Below are positions 42,078-54,773 of a stretch of DNA of 64,000 nucleotides, piece after piece. A program made the translations under genes and the position numbers. This DNA is from Alopecurus myosuroides (lineage: Eukaryota; Streptophyta; Magnoliopsida; Poales; Poaceae): contig CM054059.1 of the NCBI GenBank assembly GCA_028641055.1, forward strand, positions 112,914,263-112,978,262, written 5' to 3'. The notes beneath the pieces were generated by a model. It was not told the origin of the DNA. It worked only from the letters and a program-made list of their open reading frames with translations, and did not search any database. Positions within the stretch are counted from its first letter, which is position 1. Every line of letters starts with the position of its first letter.

Positions 42078-42636
42078 TGTCGGATATATACTGAATAGGG
42101 GTATAGAAGATGGTAGAAAAAGAGCCGGACTACCAGGGTGGCCTACATGGTAATGGGCTTAGGTCCATTGGGCGGCCCAGTAGTCCGACGCGCAGAAGCC
42201 GGATTCTAGAAGAACCCGGATCACGGCCCGCGTGATCTGGCTTGGAGGAGAAGACGGATTCCTTGTTTTCCAAGTTACAAGTTAAACGTAGTCTTCTAGG
42301 TTTCTTATTCTGTAAGCCCTAATCCGGCTATTATATAAAGCCGGACGGGAGATGGATTAAACAAGTTAAGTTAGACACAAGTTCAAGCTCTACGCAACTC
42401 GCCGAGAAGCTCATCCTCGCCGAGAAGCTAGATCCACACCCTCACATTGTAACCCTGATAAACGGGCTTTAGTCCCAATTAGTGAGAAGTGCAGGAGTAG
42501 GTACGCCGTACTGTCGCGACGTACCGAACCTGGGTAAAATCCCGTGTTCTGTGTTACTACGCTATCCCGTTACCCCACGTCTCTACCGTAGTCTCATGGC
42601 ACCCCCGTCTATGAAAACTACTACGATGTCTCGACA
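42078..42636 (+). repeat. Element G 3' LTR
   Basis: 559 bp, about six differences from 30818-31376, followed by CTTCC (42637-42641). Confidence 0.93.
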
Positions 42637-42641
42637 CTTCC

Positions 42642-44086
42642 ACTTCCTATTACTTGTTGTTTGTTTACCCCGTTGGCCCTCGTGTCGTAGTTGCATGCTT
42701 AGTGTTGTTTGCGCTCAAGTCTTGCTGTCCGTCTTATCACCTGTTTAGTTTGATAGTTGGGTTTCAACTTAATCAACAACATGTTAATGTTTTGGGTAAT
42801 AATAATTTGATGATAAGGCACCGGCAGGAGGCCCGGCGTGGTTTTGAGGCCTGCTAGTGTCGACCTTAATTAGGAAAAGGGTCTTGTCCTCCGATCCAGG
42901 ATGAGAGCGCTAACCGCATGTGGGAAGCGAGTTTGGGCGCCCCCCGCAATTCTGATTCGATTCGCATCTCGTCCAAATCGCCACACTTAGTTCGGGCTTT
43001 CCATTTGATGCATGCATATGCAGGTGCGAACCCTTGGCGCCAGGGTGGAACTTTTGTAGTCGGCATTTAGGGCGGCGTGGTCTTCCAGTGCTATGAGGGT
43101 CCCCCTTTTCTTCGTGGGGGCTCGATTAGCCGCGCACGCACAGCACGTGGTTCTTTGGGCTTGATGCGAAGAAGAGTTGGGTTGTGTTGAGTGCCTCGCC
43201 TCGTGGAAGTGCATTTCCATCTGGCGGGTCATTCTTACGTGTACGGCCAAATTGGTGCATCCCTGCAGGGTTAAATCTTCTCGAGAAGCCGTGTTGTCCG
43301 CGGTTATGGATGACTTGGTGAAAGTGCTGGCTAACAAGTACTCAGACAACTTACACTTAACGATGATAACTTGACTAGTAATATAGATTACCTCCACCAT
43401 AAAAATGAATGTCACCTTAATCAACAGTGTGAGTTTCCTTGGGTTGCTTCCTTAGTAGGGGGTAACATGGGATGATTATTGTTTGGTGAGTAGTTGTAGT
43501 TCGTTCTGATACGCTATCTTATCCCTTTCTTTTAGCCGGATGTTGTAGCGCGTCTCTGTAGTTAGTTAGTGCAGCCCGCTGCCGCTTCTTTGCAATAATC
43601 CCTTCCTTTCCGTTGTACGCAAAGTATTTGTATCTTGTGATGATTGGTTACGCTGGTATCTTGTGAGTATGGGTTATCCACTTGCCAGTACTTAACCGTA
43701 CTGACCCACGAATCCATTTCGTGGCTGCATATTCCACATTGCAGTCAACAGGTTTGAAGTCTGACGACGTTAGGTTGGGAATCTCTCCGGCTTGGCCTGG
43801 GCAGGGATTGGACGCCATCGGTTATCTTCAGGACTCTTAGTCCAATTTGTATCTTGTCCGTAGTCGGACACTATGTTGTTTCTTCCGCTGTCATTTGGAT
43901 CTTTGTATTGTATCAGTTGTATCCTTGACTCGTTTGAGTCGTCTTGTATATACCTCCTCAGTTGTTGTTGTGGATTATTCGTGAACTGTTGTAATGTTAT
44001 CACAAGTGGCAACCTGGAAACGGTTATTATGTGGATTTTAGCGGAAATGCTGAAATCTGCATAGTGCCCGATCTCGGGGCGTCACA
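42642..44086 (+). repeat. Element L 5' LTR, part 2
   Basis: It resumes exactly where 30817 left off and matches 47209-48653. It ends GGGGCGTCACA at 44086. No gene is seen. Confidence 0.9.
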
Positions 44087-44583
44087 AATGGTATCAGAGC
44101 ATGGTTTCCGATTCCCAATGTTGTTTCGATACGAATGGTTATCGAAGCAACGGGTCCGCAAAGCCTGTAGGATAACCTCGCTAACGGTCGTGTTTCTAGA
44201 GTGTCAAAAACTATTTGTGCAAAACCTGTTTTGGAAACATCTCAATAGGATTCTTGTTTTCTCCTTATCTCTATTCTATTTCTCCTTCTATCTTATTTGT
44301 TTTGGAGTCTCCTCTCTTATCTATCTTTCAAAATTTTAGGATCCTACGTGGGTGGACGTTTTCTGAGCCGTTAACCTAATAGGTTCGATCATCGGAAGAT
44401 TCCTAGCGGGAGAAGATCGTCGTCACTCCGAGCAAGAATCTCTTGTTAGTGGTGTCGAGAAGCCCTTGTTAGTGGTGTCGAGGAGATCAACTGGAAGCAT
44501 GAAGAATCGATAGTCGAACTTATTTCCCCTCCCGGGTTAGTGGGTGGATTGCGAGGGCGCAATCCCTTGTTAGTGGTGTCGAC
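44087..44583 (+). other. Element L interior: primer-binding site and non-coding remnant
   Basis: The primer site TGGTATCAGAGCA is at 44089-44101, two bases after the LTR. The remaining 480 bp have no coding signal. A 17-bp word CTTGTTAGTGGTGTCGA occurs three times (44442-44458, 44465-44481, 44566-44582), the last one base before the 3' LTR. No polypurine tract precedes the 3' LTR, so a deletion probably runs up to the LTR border. Confidence 0.8.
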
Positions 44584-47500
44584 TGTAACACCCGGGGGAT
44601 TTTTCCCCAAATAGAATTCTGGTTGTTTTTCTTTTGCATAGCATTGCATCATATGCATTGCACCTTGTTTTCAAACCAATTTAAATTCAAACATGTCCCA
44701 AATGGTTTCAAATAAAATTGCAAACAAATCATTTTGGGAATTGGGAATAATTACAAATGGTTGGTTTTCAAATTGGTATTAAATAAACCCCTAATTTGAA
44801 TTCAAGTTTGCAAATTCAAATAATTTGTGAAATTGAAATTTACAAAAACAAAATAGCATGCAACTGGGCATTTGCAATAATGAAACCATAAAAATTGTCC
44901 CCATAATTTTTGAACCCCAAAAACCCCCTTCTTTTCCATCTTTTCTCCTTCTACAAAAAAAAGGAAGAAAAAGAAATAAAACACAGGGGGAGGCAGGCCA
45001 GCCCACCTACAACCCCACCATCAGCCCACCACGTCTTCTTCTCCGTACGGACGTACACGAGGGGGACAGGTCGCTGTCCCCTCCCCCACCATGGATCCCC
45101 ACCTCCACCTGCTCCCCTCCTCCATAAAACCTCCCCTCTCCTCCTCCCAAACCCTAACCCTCTCCCTACCCATCTTCCTCTCCGCCGCCACCCCTCTCTC
45201 CACTCCTTTTCGTTCCTGTTTTTCTCCACCACGTTCACCTCCATAGCCGGAGATGGAGCTCCATCGGGACTCTGTCGTGGTAGCTGCGAGGGATTGCCGA
45301 CGGTGGGAACTGGACCAGGGCGGCCTCCTCTTCCTCCCCTGCGAAGGAATCAAGCCGGGAGCATCCTGATCGCCGCCGACGTCCGCTTTTTCATCTCCGG
45401 CCGCCACCTTCTTCCGTGGAATTCGCGTCCGTCGGTCATCCTCGAGCATGTTCCTCTACCCCAGCAACCTCCCTGTGAGCTCCTGTCCCGATTCCCCTCC
45501 TCCTCCCTCCTGTTTGCTCCATGTATGTACCAATTCGGGTGAGTGGGAGGTCTGTCCGCCATGACCTCGATGGCTGCAACCTCGTCTTCGTCAAGTCGTC
45601 TCTCTGAAACTGCTTTCGTTCGATCTGAGTTCAGTTAGCGCACCACGGCAACGTCAACTCAAATCGGACATGTATCCAATCACAAACACGCACAGCAGCC
45701 CATTGGCTTGGTACCCTGTCCGCACTCCCTGGAGCCTCGGGTTCGAATTCCACCCGTGGCAAAGCCACCTCTTTTTTCGGCCTTTTTCTTTTATTTCTCG
45801 AACTCCAGAAAAACAGAACTGCATCTTTATTTGTAAAATCCATAACAAATGGAAAAATGCTCCAATTTCAGTGATTCAAATTTCTATGGATTCAGAATCT
45901 TGTGCTCTTTCTGTTAGTCACAAAGTTGCAACATGTTTCTGTAATAATTTTTGCACTAAATAATTAAATACAGAAATGGCTATTAAAATTTTAAAATTTG
46001 GAAATTCATAACTTGAGTTCTGTTCACCCAAATTGAGCAAACTTGGGCTCTAAAATTTTGTCTTAACAAACTCTACACAGTGGTATTTTATTTGGTCACA
46101 ATTGAATTAAATTTGAACATGTTTCCTTCTTTTTACTAAAAGGGGCAGAATAAAAATGCTTATGGAAAAATGCATAATAAATTCAATAATGATCCAAAAA
46201 TTATGTTTAATAGCTCAAAATGTTCAGTGAAACATTTTATACATGTTTTCAACCTTTTCAATACATTTTGTTTACTGTTTTTCCTAATTAAAAGTGGTGC
46301 AATAATTCAATGCTTTAATTAAACCTTTTAAATTGCAAAATTCATAACTTGGGCAATTCAAATCCAATTCCAACATGTAAAATATGTTTTCCATGCAAAA
46401 TTGAATAAGATTTACAAATATAAACTTTGTTTTCTGTTTTGAATAAATTAAATTGCTGAAAACAACTATTTCTTAATTAATGCATTTAAAATTGTCAATT
46501 TAATAACTTGCTCATCTAAAATCCAAATTCAACAAATGAAATATGTATTCCATCTAAAATTTTGTGTTCTTTCCAAATATAAATTTGGTTATCTGTTTTG
46601 AAAATTTAAAATTGGTGAAAACACCAAATGTTTGTTTAAATCATTTAAAATGCCAAAGTTCATAACTTAACAAATAAAATTCCAAACTTGGTAAACAACA
46701 TATCAAACTGAAGCTATTGTTGTTTTCTTATTGTTTTCATCATCCATGCATCATTCTAATCAACTTTCACATGATGGTTATTTGTAGATCATTTAATTCA
46801 ACATTAATTCATGGGCTTTTCCATATGCAATCCAAATTGCATATGGTCCCATTTAAATATGTTTACCATGTCAACTGGTTTACTTTGATGCATCAATTAA
46901 TTGTCATGCATCCATATCTTGATCATGCTGGATCGTTTGCCGTAGGAGTAATTGTTGCATCCGGTGTTTGTTCTAGTTCGTTGCTTCTTCGCGGATAGGA
47001 CGTTGAGATGATGTGAGCAACGACAAGTTCTTCGGATGTACCTCTGCTTGCTGGATTCCAGGCAAGTATACTCACTTGCTACCTATGGCTGCCTTTCATC
47101 ACTTGTTACCGATTCTTCCCGTTGCCTTTATTCTAGCCTTATGATTCGATGCTTGTGTCTCGATCCTATCATATGTTTACCTTGCAACCATGATATAGCC
47201 TTCCTTCCACTTCCTATTACCTGTTGTTTGTTTACCCCGTTGTCCCTCGTGTCGTAGTTGCATGCTTAGTGTTGTTTGCGCTCAAGTCTTGCTGTCCGTC
47301 TTATCACCTGTTTAGTTTGATAGTTGGGTTTCAACTTAATCAACAACATGTTAATGTTTTCGTTAATAATAATTTGATGATAAGGCACCGGCAGGAGGCC
47401 CGGCGTGGTTTTGAGGCCTGCTAGTGTCGACCTTAATTAGGAAAAGGGTCTTGTCCTCCTATCCATGATGAGCGCGCTAACCGCATGTGGGAAGCGAGTA

Positions 47501-48653
47501 TGGGCGCCCCCCGCAATTCTGATTCGATTCGCATCTCGTCCAAATCGCCACACTTAGTTCAGGCTTTCCATTTGATGCATGCATATGCAGGTGCGAACCC
47601 TTGGCGCCAGGGTGGAACTTTTGTAGTCGGCATTTAGGGCGGCGTGGTCTTCCAGTGCTATGAGGGTCCCCCTTTTCTTCGTGGGGGCTCGATTAGCCGC
47701 GCACGCACAGTACGTGGTTCTTTGGGCTTGATGCGAAGAAGAGTTGGGTTGTGTTGAGTGCCTCGCTTGGTGGAAGTGCATTTCCATCTGGCGGGTCATT
47801 CTTACGTGTATGGCGAAATTGGTGCATCCCTGCAGGGTTAAATCTTCTCGAGAAGCCGTGTTGTCCGCGGTTATGGATGACTTGGTGAAAGTGCTGGCTA
47901 ACAAGTACTCAGACAACTTACACTTAACGATGATAACTTGACTAGTAATATAGATTACCTCCACCATAAAAATGAATGTCACCTTAATCAACAGTGTGAG
48001 TTTCCTTGGGTTGCTTCCTTAGTAGGGGGTAACATTGGATGGGTATTGTTTGGTGAGTAGTTGTAGTTGGTTCTGATACGCTATCTTATCCCTTTCTTTT
48101 AGCCGGATGTTGTAGCGCGTCTCTATAGTTAGTTAGCGCAGCCCGCTGCCGCTTCTTTGCAATAATCCCTTCCTTTCCGTTGTACCCAAAGTATTTGTAT
48201 CTTGTGATGATTGGTTACGCTGGTATCTTGTGAGTATGGGTTATCCACTTGCCAGTACTTAACCGTACTGACCCACGAATCCATTTCGTGGCTGCATATT
48301 CCACATTGCAGTCAACAGGTTTGAAGTCTGACGATGTTAGCTTGGGAATCTCTCCGGCTTGGCCTGGGCAGGGATTGGACGCCATCGGTTATCTTCAGGA
48401 CTCTTAGTCCAATTTGTATCTTGTCCGTAGTCGGACACTATGTTGTTTCTTCCGCTGTCATTTGGATCTTTGTATTGTATCAGTTGTATCCTTGACTCGT
48501 TTGAGTCGTCTTGTATATACCTCCTCTGTTGTTGTTGTGGATTATTCGTGAACTGTTGTAATGTTATCACAAGTGGCAACCTGGAATCGGTTATTATGTG
48601 GATTTTGGCGGAAATGCTGAAATCTGCATAGTGCCCGATCTCGGGGCGTCACA
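44584..48653 (+). repeat. Element L 3' LTR
   Basis: 4070 bp, uninterrupted, with dozens of differences from the split 5' LTR. It holds the GC-rich and AT-rich zones and the tRNA-like segment (45700-45777). It is followed by the duplication AAGGT (48654-48658). Confidence 0.92.
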
Positions 48654-48658
48654 AAGGT

Positions 48659-51238
48659 GTTGATTGACAATGGGGGCAGCATCAACATCATGTACCGGGA
48701 TACTATGGAGAACCTCAGCGTTGCCGAGAACATGCTGTTACCCAGCCGGACTACATTCCATGGCATTGTGTCGGGAGTGTCTTGTGCTCCTATCGGCCGA
48801 ATCTGGATCGATGTGCTCTTTGTCACCAGGTAGAACTGCCGGACCGAGTGTTTGTAGTTTGAGGTGGTTGATCTCCAGAGCCCCTACCATGCTCTACTCC
48901 GCAGGCCGGCTCTAACCAAGTTCATGGCCTCAACTCATGCGGCCTACCTAAAGATGAAACTTACCGGTCCCAATGGCATCATCACTATCTCGGGTGATTA
49001 TAAGCGCTCCTTGGACTATGCATCTGCTAGAAACCGGCTGGCCAAGTCCATGGTCATTGCGATCGAGAAGAAGAAGATACATGAGGTGGTGGCACTGGCA
49101 CTGGCAGCTCAACTCGGTATGCCTGGCATGCCGAGCTCTCAGCATGGAGCCACTTTCTAGGCCTCACATGAAACAAATAAGGTGCAGATTGACCCGGAGT
49201 ACCCGGAGCGTGTTGCCATCATTGGCGCCGGATTGGAGGATAAATAGGAAAGTGCACTCATCCACTTCCTCCGTGAGAATCGGGATGTCTTTGCATGGTC
49301 CAACCAGGATCTGCCGGGTGTCCCGAGGGAGTTGGTTGAGCACTCTTTACATGTGCAGCCAGATGCCAAGCCGGTTAAGCAGGCGATGCGCCTCTTTGCG
49401 GCAGAAAGAAGGAAAGCCATTGGTGACGAGATCACAAGGCTGTTGACAAGGGATTTATCATGGAGGTGCTGCATCCGGATGGGCTGGCCAATCCTGTCAT
49501 GGTGGAGAAGAAGAAGAATGATCCCATGGTCGCTATGGTGTGGCGCAAGTGCGTTTAGTACACCGACTTGAACAAGGCCTGCCCCAAGGACCCATTCCCA
49601 CTGCCCCGGATAGATCAGGTGATTGATTCCACTGCCAAGTGCGAGCTTTTGTATTTTATTGATGCCTACTCTGGTTTTCACCAGATCTCTCTTAATCCGG
49701 CTGATCAAATAAAGACTACTTTTATTACCCCGTACGGGGCTTATTGCTACCGTGTCATGTGTTTCGGTTTGAGGAATGCTGGGGCCATGTACCAGAGATG
49801 CATGCAGAAATTCCTGCACAAGCAGATAGGCAAAAGTGTGCAGGTGTATGTGGATTACATTGTCATCAAAACCCAAGAAAAACACACACTGATGAGCGAC
49901 ATTGATGAAACTTTTGAAAGTTTGCGGAAGTACCGGATGAAATTGAATCCAACCAAGTGCACCTTTGGCGTCCCAGCTGGAAAGCTACTCGATTTTCTTG
50001 TGTCTAGCTGGGGCATTGAAGCCAATCCTTCTAATATAAAATATATTGAGAGCATGCCTTTGCCAAGGTCACTAAAAGATGTGCAGAAGTTTGCCGGGTG
50101 CCTGGCTTCTCTTAGCCGGTTCCTGGGAAGAATGGGTGAGAAGGCTTTGCCTCTATATCAGATCATGAAGAAAAGTGACAAATTTTTCTAGACCCCACAA
50201 GCTGATGTGGCATTCAAGGAGCTCAAGACCATTCTAGGTACCGCTCCCATTCTGGCAAGCCCTCTGCCTAAAGAGCCAATGTTGCTCTATATCGCAGCTA
50301 CCAACCGGGTAGTGAGTGTGGTGATAGTAGTGGAGCGAGAGGAAGAAGGCAAAACGGTGCAGAAGCCGGTGTATAATCTCAGTGAAGTGCTATCCAGTTC
50401 CAAGCAGAACTATCCTCACTACTAGAAGATGAAATATGGCGTCTACCTGGCTTCTAAGAAGCTCAAACACTATTTCCAGGAGCATCCAATTACAGTGGTG
50501 AGCACTGCTCCCATCTCGGAGATTATGGGCAACAAGGATGCAAGTGGTCGGGTGGACAAGTGGGAAATTGAGCTAGCCGCTTACACCCCGTTGTATGCGA
50601 GAAGAGAAGCCATTAAATCCCAGGCCCTGGCGGATTTCTTTGTTGCTTGTGCCGAAATTCAGTATGAGCCTCCCTTGCCGGAAACAAACTTCTGGAGGAT
50701 GCACTTCGATGGCTCTAAAGTGAAAGAAGGGCTCGGTGTCGGTGTCGTACTCACCTCGCCCAAGCAGGACCAACTCAAGTATGTGCTTCAGATTCATTTT
50801 CCGGCATCCAATAATGTAGCCGAGTATGAAGCCCTAGTCCATGGTCTGAAAGTGTCCAAGGAGATTGGAATCCGGCGGATTGTATGCTATTGTGACTCGG
50901 ATCTGGTAATCTAACAAGTCTCCGGGACTTGGGACGCATTGGATGCCAACATGGCGTCTTACCGGTTCCTTGTCCAAAATATGACTAGATTCTTCGATGG
51001 GTGTGAGTTCCGTCACATCCACCGAGCTGAAAATGATGCAGCGGATTCTCTATCCAAGTTGGGGTCTTCTCCGCAATTCGTCCCGCCTGGGATTGCTCTG
51101 GAGGATATGAGGAAGCCCATCCCGGCTCTGCCGGATTCAGAGGATGTTCCCATGGAAATTGACTGGGAGAGCGCAAAGGAGAACCCGGGGACTATCATCT
51201 CCAACCCGGGGAATGCCTCTCCTGACTCGGGGACTGTC
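48659..51238 (+). pseudogene. Element T2 protease, RT, RNase H and second RNase H (decayed)
   Basis: It resumes at the protease site LIDNGGSINIMY. Stops lie at 48831, 48855, 49158, 49245, 49556, 50189, 50423 and 50912, and one base is lost near 49455. Five of the stops (48855, 49158, 49245, 50189, 50423) are explained by C-to-T change in a CAG/CTG site compared with T1 or the family reading. The RT box is YVDY instead of YVDD. The second RNase H (HFDGSK, AEYEALVHGL) is followed by three 21-bp Asn-Pro-Gly repeats (51182-51235), where K is inserted. Confidence 0.85.
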
Positions 51239-54200
51239 TGTCGGACCCCGGACCCCGAGATATACAAACTGTCATGTGCTCCTAGCAGTGGACCCACAAG
51301 GGCTTCAGGGTTACCAGCCCCGGCCGCAACAAACAACGGCAGGCAGACCGGATTCATCGGCACGTAGTCCGGATCCCCGGTCTACTACTCCTTGTGTCCA
51401 TGCTAGTCATAACCAGATATGTATACCCAAGCATCCACGAGTCGGATGAAACTGAAGGAACGGGACCAGAGTTATACAGAGATGCTATGTGTCCAGAAAG
51501 TGCAACAACAATCGAGGGTTACTGGGGTTACCTCGCCCCAGGCCGGATATCTCCGGCAGGCGGGCTCGGTCATGGATCATCGGCTCCACAACCCCTCGAC
51601 TGCGACAACTATGCAGGCATAGCCAAAACTGTATAACAACGGGCTCGAGACCAACAATCGATCAAAGCAGTACTCTAGACATGAAAGTTGTATTAAACAA
51701 GGCATACTAGAGTAGCTCACACACAGAGGTTACCGGACCAACATAGGTCAAGCAACCCAACATTACAACAAGCAGCGAAAGCAAAGATGTTGCTATACAA
51801 CAAGAGCAAAAGGACTAAGAGTCCGAAACATAAGCAACGTAGCCAAACCCATACTACAGATACCAGACTGCTGCCTGGGAACTCCTAACTACTCGTCGAC
51901 GTCGAGGTAGAACCCCTCTTCAGCTGCATCACCGAAGTCTGAAACAAAACAACAACGAGGCAAGGTTGAGTACAAAAGGTACTCAGCAAGACTTGGCTTT
52001 TAAGGTTCTTTGCATAAAGCCAACTTTGTTTTCCGAAGTTGAGGAAGAAAAGCACGTGTAATAGAGCATTTCTAAAACAGAGGAGGAATCTACTCAACTA
52101 CTGAGATCATTATGTTCTTTAGTCCACCAAGTACTTTCTCAACCCCAGACTACCTTAAGCTACAAGAATCACCCCTCTCGACGTAGTCGAGGAGGCATCC
52201 TTCATTCATTGCCAGCAAGTTTTAGTCATTCCGTTAGAGTTATCTATGACCCCGTGACTTTCACCAAGTTGTCCATAACCGTGGACACGGCTTTCCGAAA
52301 GATTTATCCCTGCAGGGTGGTACACTTTACCCACACGTATCGACCGACTCTTAGTGCCACGCGGTAACGCTCCTCTCTAAGAGCACGGCAGAGTGTGGTC
52401 GACCACGGCCTTTACCTTGCTCAACCCTATCCATGAGTCAACCCAAACAGGGCCACCCCGTCAACAGGGAGTTGGCCACCTCCTGACGGCACCTGTTCTG
52501 TGAGTCGGGACAAGATCCGTGTACGTCCATCACTGGTCCCGGTCACGCCCTAGTTTTCTCCAAAACCTTTTATGACACACCCGCAAATGGAAAGCTCAAA
52601 CTATGTGACTCATGGAAGTGATCGAACAAGTTAGTTAGCCGAGCGCGGTCAGTTAGGCCCCGCGTGTGGTTGCACGCTCAGTCTTGGTTTCCGCGGCGAG
52701 ACCTTAAATCCTAGGGTTGGCGAGTACGGAACGAATAACCACTACCCAAGTGGCCTCCCGTGCTAGCCTTAGTCAATTTCATATGCTCAGTACTCATAAA
52801 TATAACAACATACAAGGTTATCGAAGTGATCCAAAACATCAACCGGATGTAGTAGATCAGAACACTAAGCATGGCTAAGCATAACACACAAGGCTCTACG
52901 ATACTCAAACAACCCTAGTCATACTAGGAGGGTAAACAGGTATGAAGGTGACATGTGAGGGGGAGGGTCATGCAATGGATAGGTTACTCTAACAGACTCG
53001 AAACCAAGTTGAATCGAATGCATGTGTAAGAGGTTCAAAGACTCAAAACATGGGTAGCCATGAGGTGGTGCTTGCCTTGCTCGTCGAAAGTAGAGCTCGA
53101 GTTGTCGTAGAACGCCGGATCGACCTCCGGATCTCGGTCTACCGATAGCGAGCAACACCGGAAAGAAGGCAAACAATCAATACTTGACGACCGTGCAATG
53201 CACAATATGTATGCATGAGTAAAACAATGCAAATGAGATGAAGCTTAAAAGATATAACATGGAGCTAGGGTTTTGCGTCGTGAACGACGAACACCGGAGG
53301 AGGGGGAAAAACCCTAAACTGAAGATGTGACCAAGCTAACATGCTCAAATGACTTTGTAAACCTCATAGTTGGATTGCATTTGTTTCACTGATCAAAATG
53401 GTATATTACACTTAATTTTCTATTTTTAATGAATAAAAAATTTATTTTCAATATTTAATTGAATTAAAAGTTAAGTACAAAAGTGACCTCATTTTAAACT
53501 TAGTTGAACATGTATGAAAATGACATAGATAAAAAGCTCTCATTTTTCTGAACACACATATATTTTTTTCATAATTTTTGGAGCTATAAATTACAAGTTA
53601 TTTAATTTCCAAAACTATTTTATTTTCTGTTTTCTAAATTCTCTGCGGGTCCCACTGTTCAGTTCAAAAGAGGACAAAAGATGCCACTTGGCACGCCACG
53701 TAGGCAGGTGATGTCACGGTGACATCACCGTGACCTCACGGTGGTGGCCGGCCGGTGGCGGTTGTCAACGCCGGCGGCGATTCCGGCGAGCCCCGGGGAC
53801 GTGCTTAGGCTCGTTGAGATCCTCTCGACGAGGCGGACAGGAGGGTGGCGGCGCCGCCCCGATTAGGCCACCGGCGGCGAGGGAAAAACGGCGAGCGGCG
53901 GCGGGAGGTTTCGGGTTCCGGCGAGCTCGGTGCTTCCGACCGAATTGGAGGAAACGGAGGGGCTGGGGAGGAGCTAGAACTCACCACGAGCTCGAGGAGA
54001 GGCTCGGCGGGGCCGGAGGTGGTCGCAATCGGCGGCGCGGTGAGGAAGGGGCCGACGGCCGGAGGGGAGGAAGAAGGCGGCGATCTCCCCAACTAGTCCA
54101 TCCGGGCTCGATTCCTCGGCGGAGAAGGGGCGGTGAGGAGCGGCGGTTCCAACGAGGTGCTCGGAATGGTGGGGGAGGGAGCAGAACGGCGGCAATGGAG

Positions 54201-54736
54201 GTTCGACGGCGGCGGCCGGTTTCGGCGGAAGAGAGCCAGAGGAGGGGAGAGAGACAGCGGGTGGGGGGGTTCTGCGAGGTGCTCTCGATGCGGACGTCTC
54301 TTTGGAGTCGTTGGGGGCCTCCACGTCGACCGCGGGGAAGCAGGAGGTGGCGCGCGAGGCGGCGGCTGCCCTCCTGTCACCGGACAGGAGGAAGACGACA
54401 GGGTTTTCAAGAAAACCCCCTGGGAGAAAATAAAATTGCAAAGAAGCCCCTGGAAACTTTAAAACAGAACCCAAAAATGAAATTTGAGGGCCTTTTTGTG
54501 AACCAAAAATTGCACAAAAATAGTCATTGGAAAGCTCTTTCAATTTGCTACCTTTCTAGCATAAGTTTGGTTCCATTTGAGAAACTTTGCAGAACAACTT
54601 TGTTTGAAACAAGTTTAAGTGATTTTATGGTAACTCTCTGGTTGAACTTTAAAAGCAAAAATTTTGTCAAATTTTCATGCATGCATGCCATGTACACAAC
54701 ACCTCTCTTTATTACACAAAAAGTAGGGCTGTTACA
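51239..54736 (-). repeat. Element K 3' LTR
   Basis: 3498 bp. On the minus strand it starts TGTAACAGCCCTACTTTTTG and ends GGGGTCCGACA. Nothing in it looks like a gene. A GC-rich zone (53700-54400) produces long accidental frames. Differences from 60638-64000 include 52385, 52467, 53259 and 54057 (approximate positions). Confidence 0.93.
53707..53729. repeat. Perfect inverted repeat in element K LTR
   Basis: Arms GGTGATGTCAC and GTGACATCACC of 11 bp are separated by one G. Further GTGACC/CACGGTGG words follow. The same structure is at 63106-63128. Such dyads often bind dimeric factors; none is identified here. Confidence 0.75.
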
Positions 54737-54742
54737 AGTCTA

Positions 54743-54750
54743 CCCCCCTT
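54743..54750 (-). other. Element K polypurine tract
   Basis: The minus strand reads AAGGGGGGTAGACT directly before the LTR start TGTAACAG. The purine run is the usual primer for plus-strand DNA. Confidence 0.75.
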
Positions 54751-54773
54751 ACAAGAATCTCGTCCCGAGATTC

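Larger units (their letters stand above)
30818..42636 (+). mobile_element. Element G: Tat-lineage Gypsy element with intact antisense gene
   Basis: An 11,819-bp insertion in the 5' LTR of L with duplication CTTCC (30813-30817, 42637-42641). The LTRs are 30818-31376 and 42078-42636, both 559 bp, with about six differences by eye. Order: LTR, PBS, gag-protease, RT-RH-aRH-INT, spacer, convergent antisense gene, spacer, CTGGGGGCTAC, LTR. The second RNase H places it in the Tat group. It is a different family from T1/T2 and from A/B. Gag-protease and the antisense gene are open; pol has four stops and one frame change. Confidence 0.93.
28179..48653 (+). mobile_element. Element L: large-LTR non-coding Gypsy derivative
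   Basis: It is bounded by the duplication AAGGT. The 5' LTR is 28179-30817 plus 42642-44086 (split by G, total 4084 bp), the interior is 44087-44583 (497 bp), and the 3' LTR is 44584-48653 (4070 bp). The LTRs start TGTAACACCCGGGGGATTTT and end GGGGCGTCACA, and the primer site begins TGGTATCAGAGCA (initiator-Met type). No gag or pol remains. This matches the large retrotransposon derivative (LARD) type or a big internal deletion of a Tekay-like element. The LTRs differ at many more sites than those of G, as expected because G inserted into L. Confidence 0.92.
26784..51238 (+). mobile_element. Element T2: old Tat-lineage Gypsy copy, split by L (with G) and K
   Basis: Gag lies at 26784-28178, protease to second RNase H at 48659-51238, and the rest (integrase, antisense gene, 3' LTR) must lie beyond 64000. 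L is inserted in the protease: KFSKV is followed after L by KVLIDNGGSINIMY, with the duplication AAGGT at 28174-28178 and 48654-48658. K is inserted at 51239, just after the 21-bp repeats. The protein is very like T1's, so T1 and T2 are one family. Many stops show age. Confidence 0.85.
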
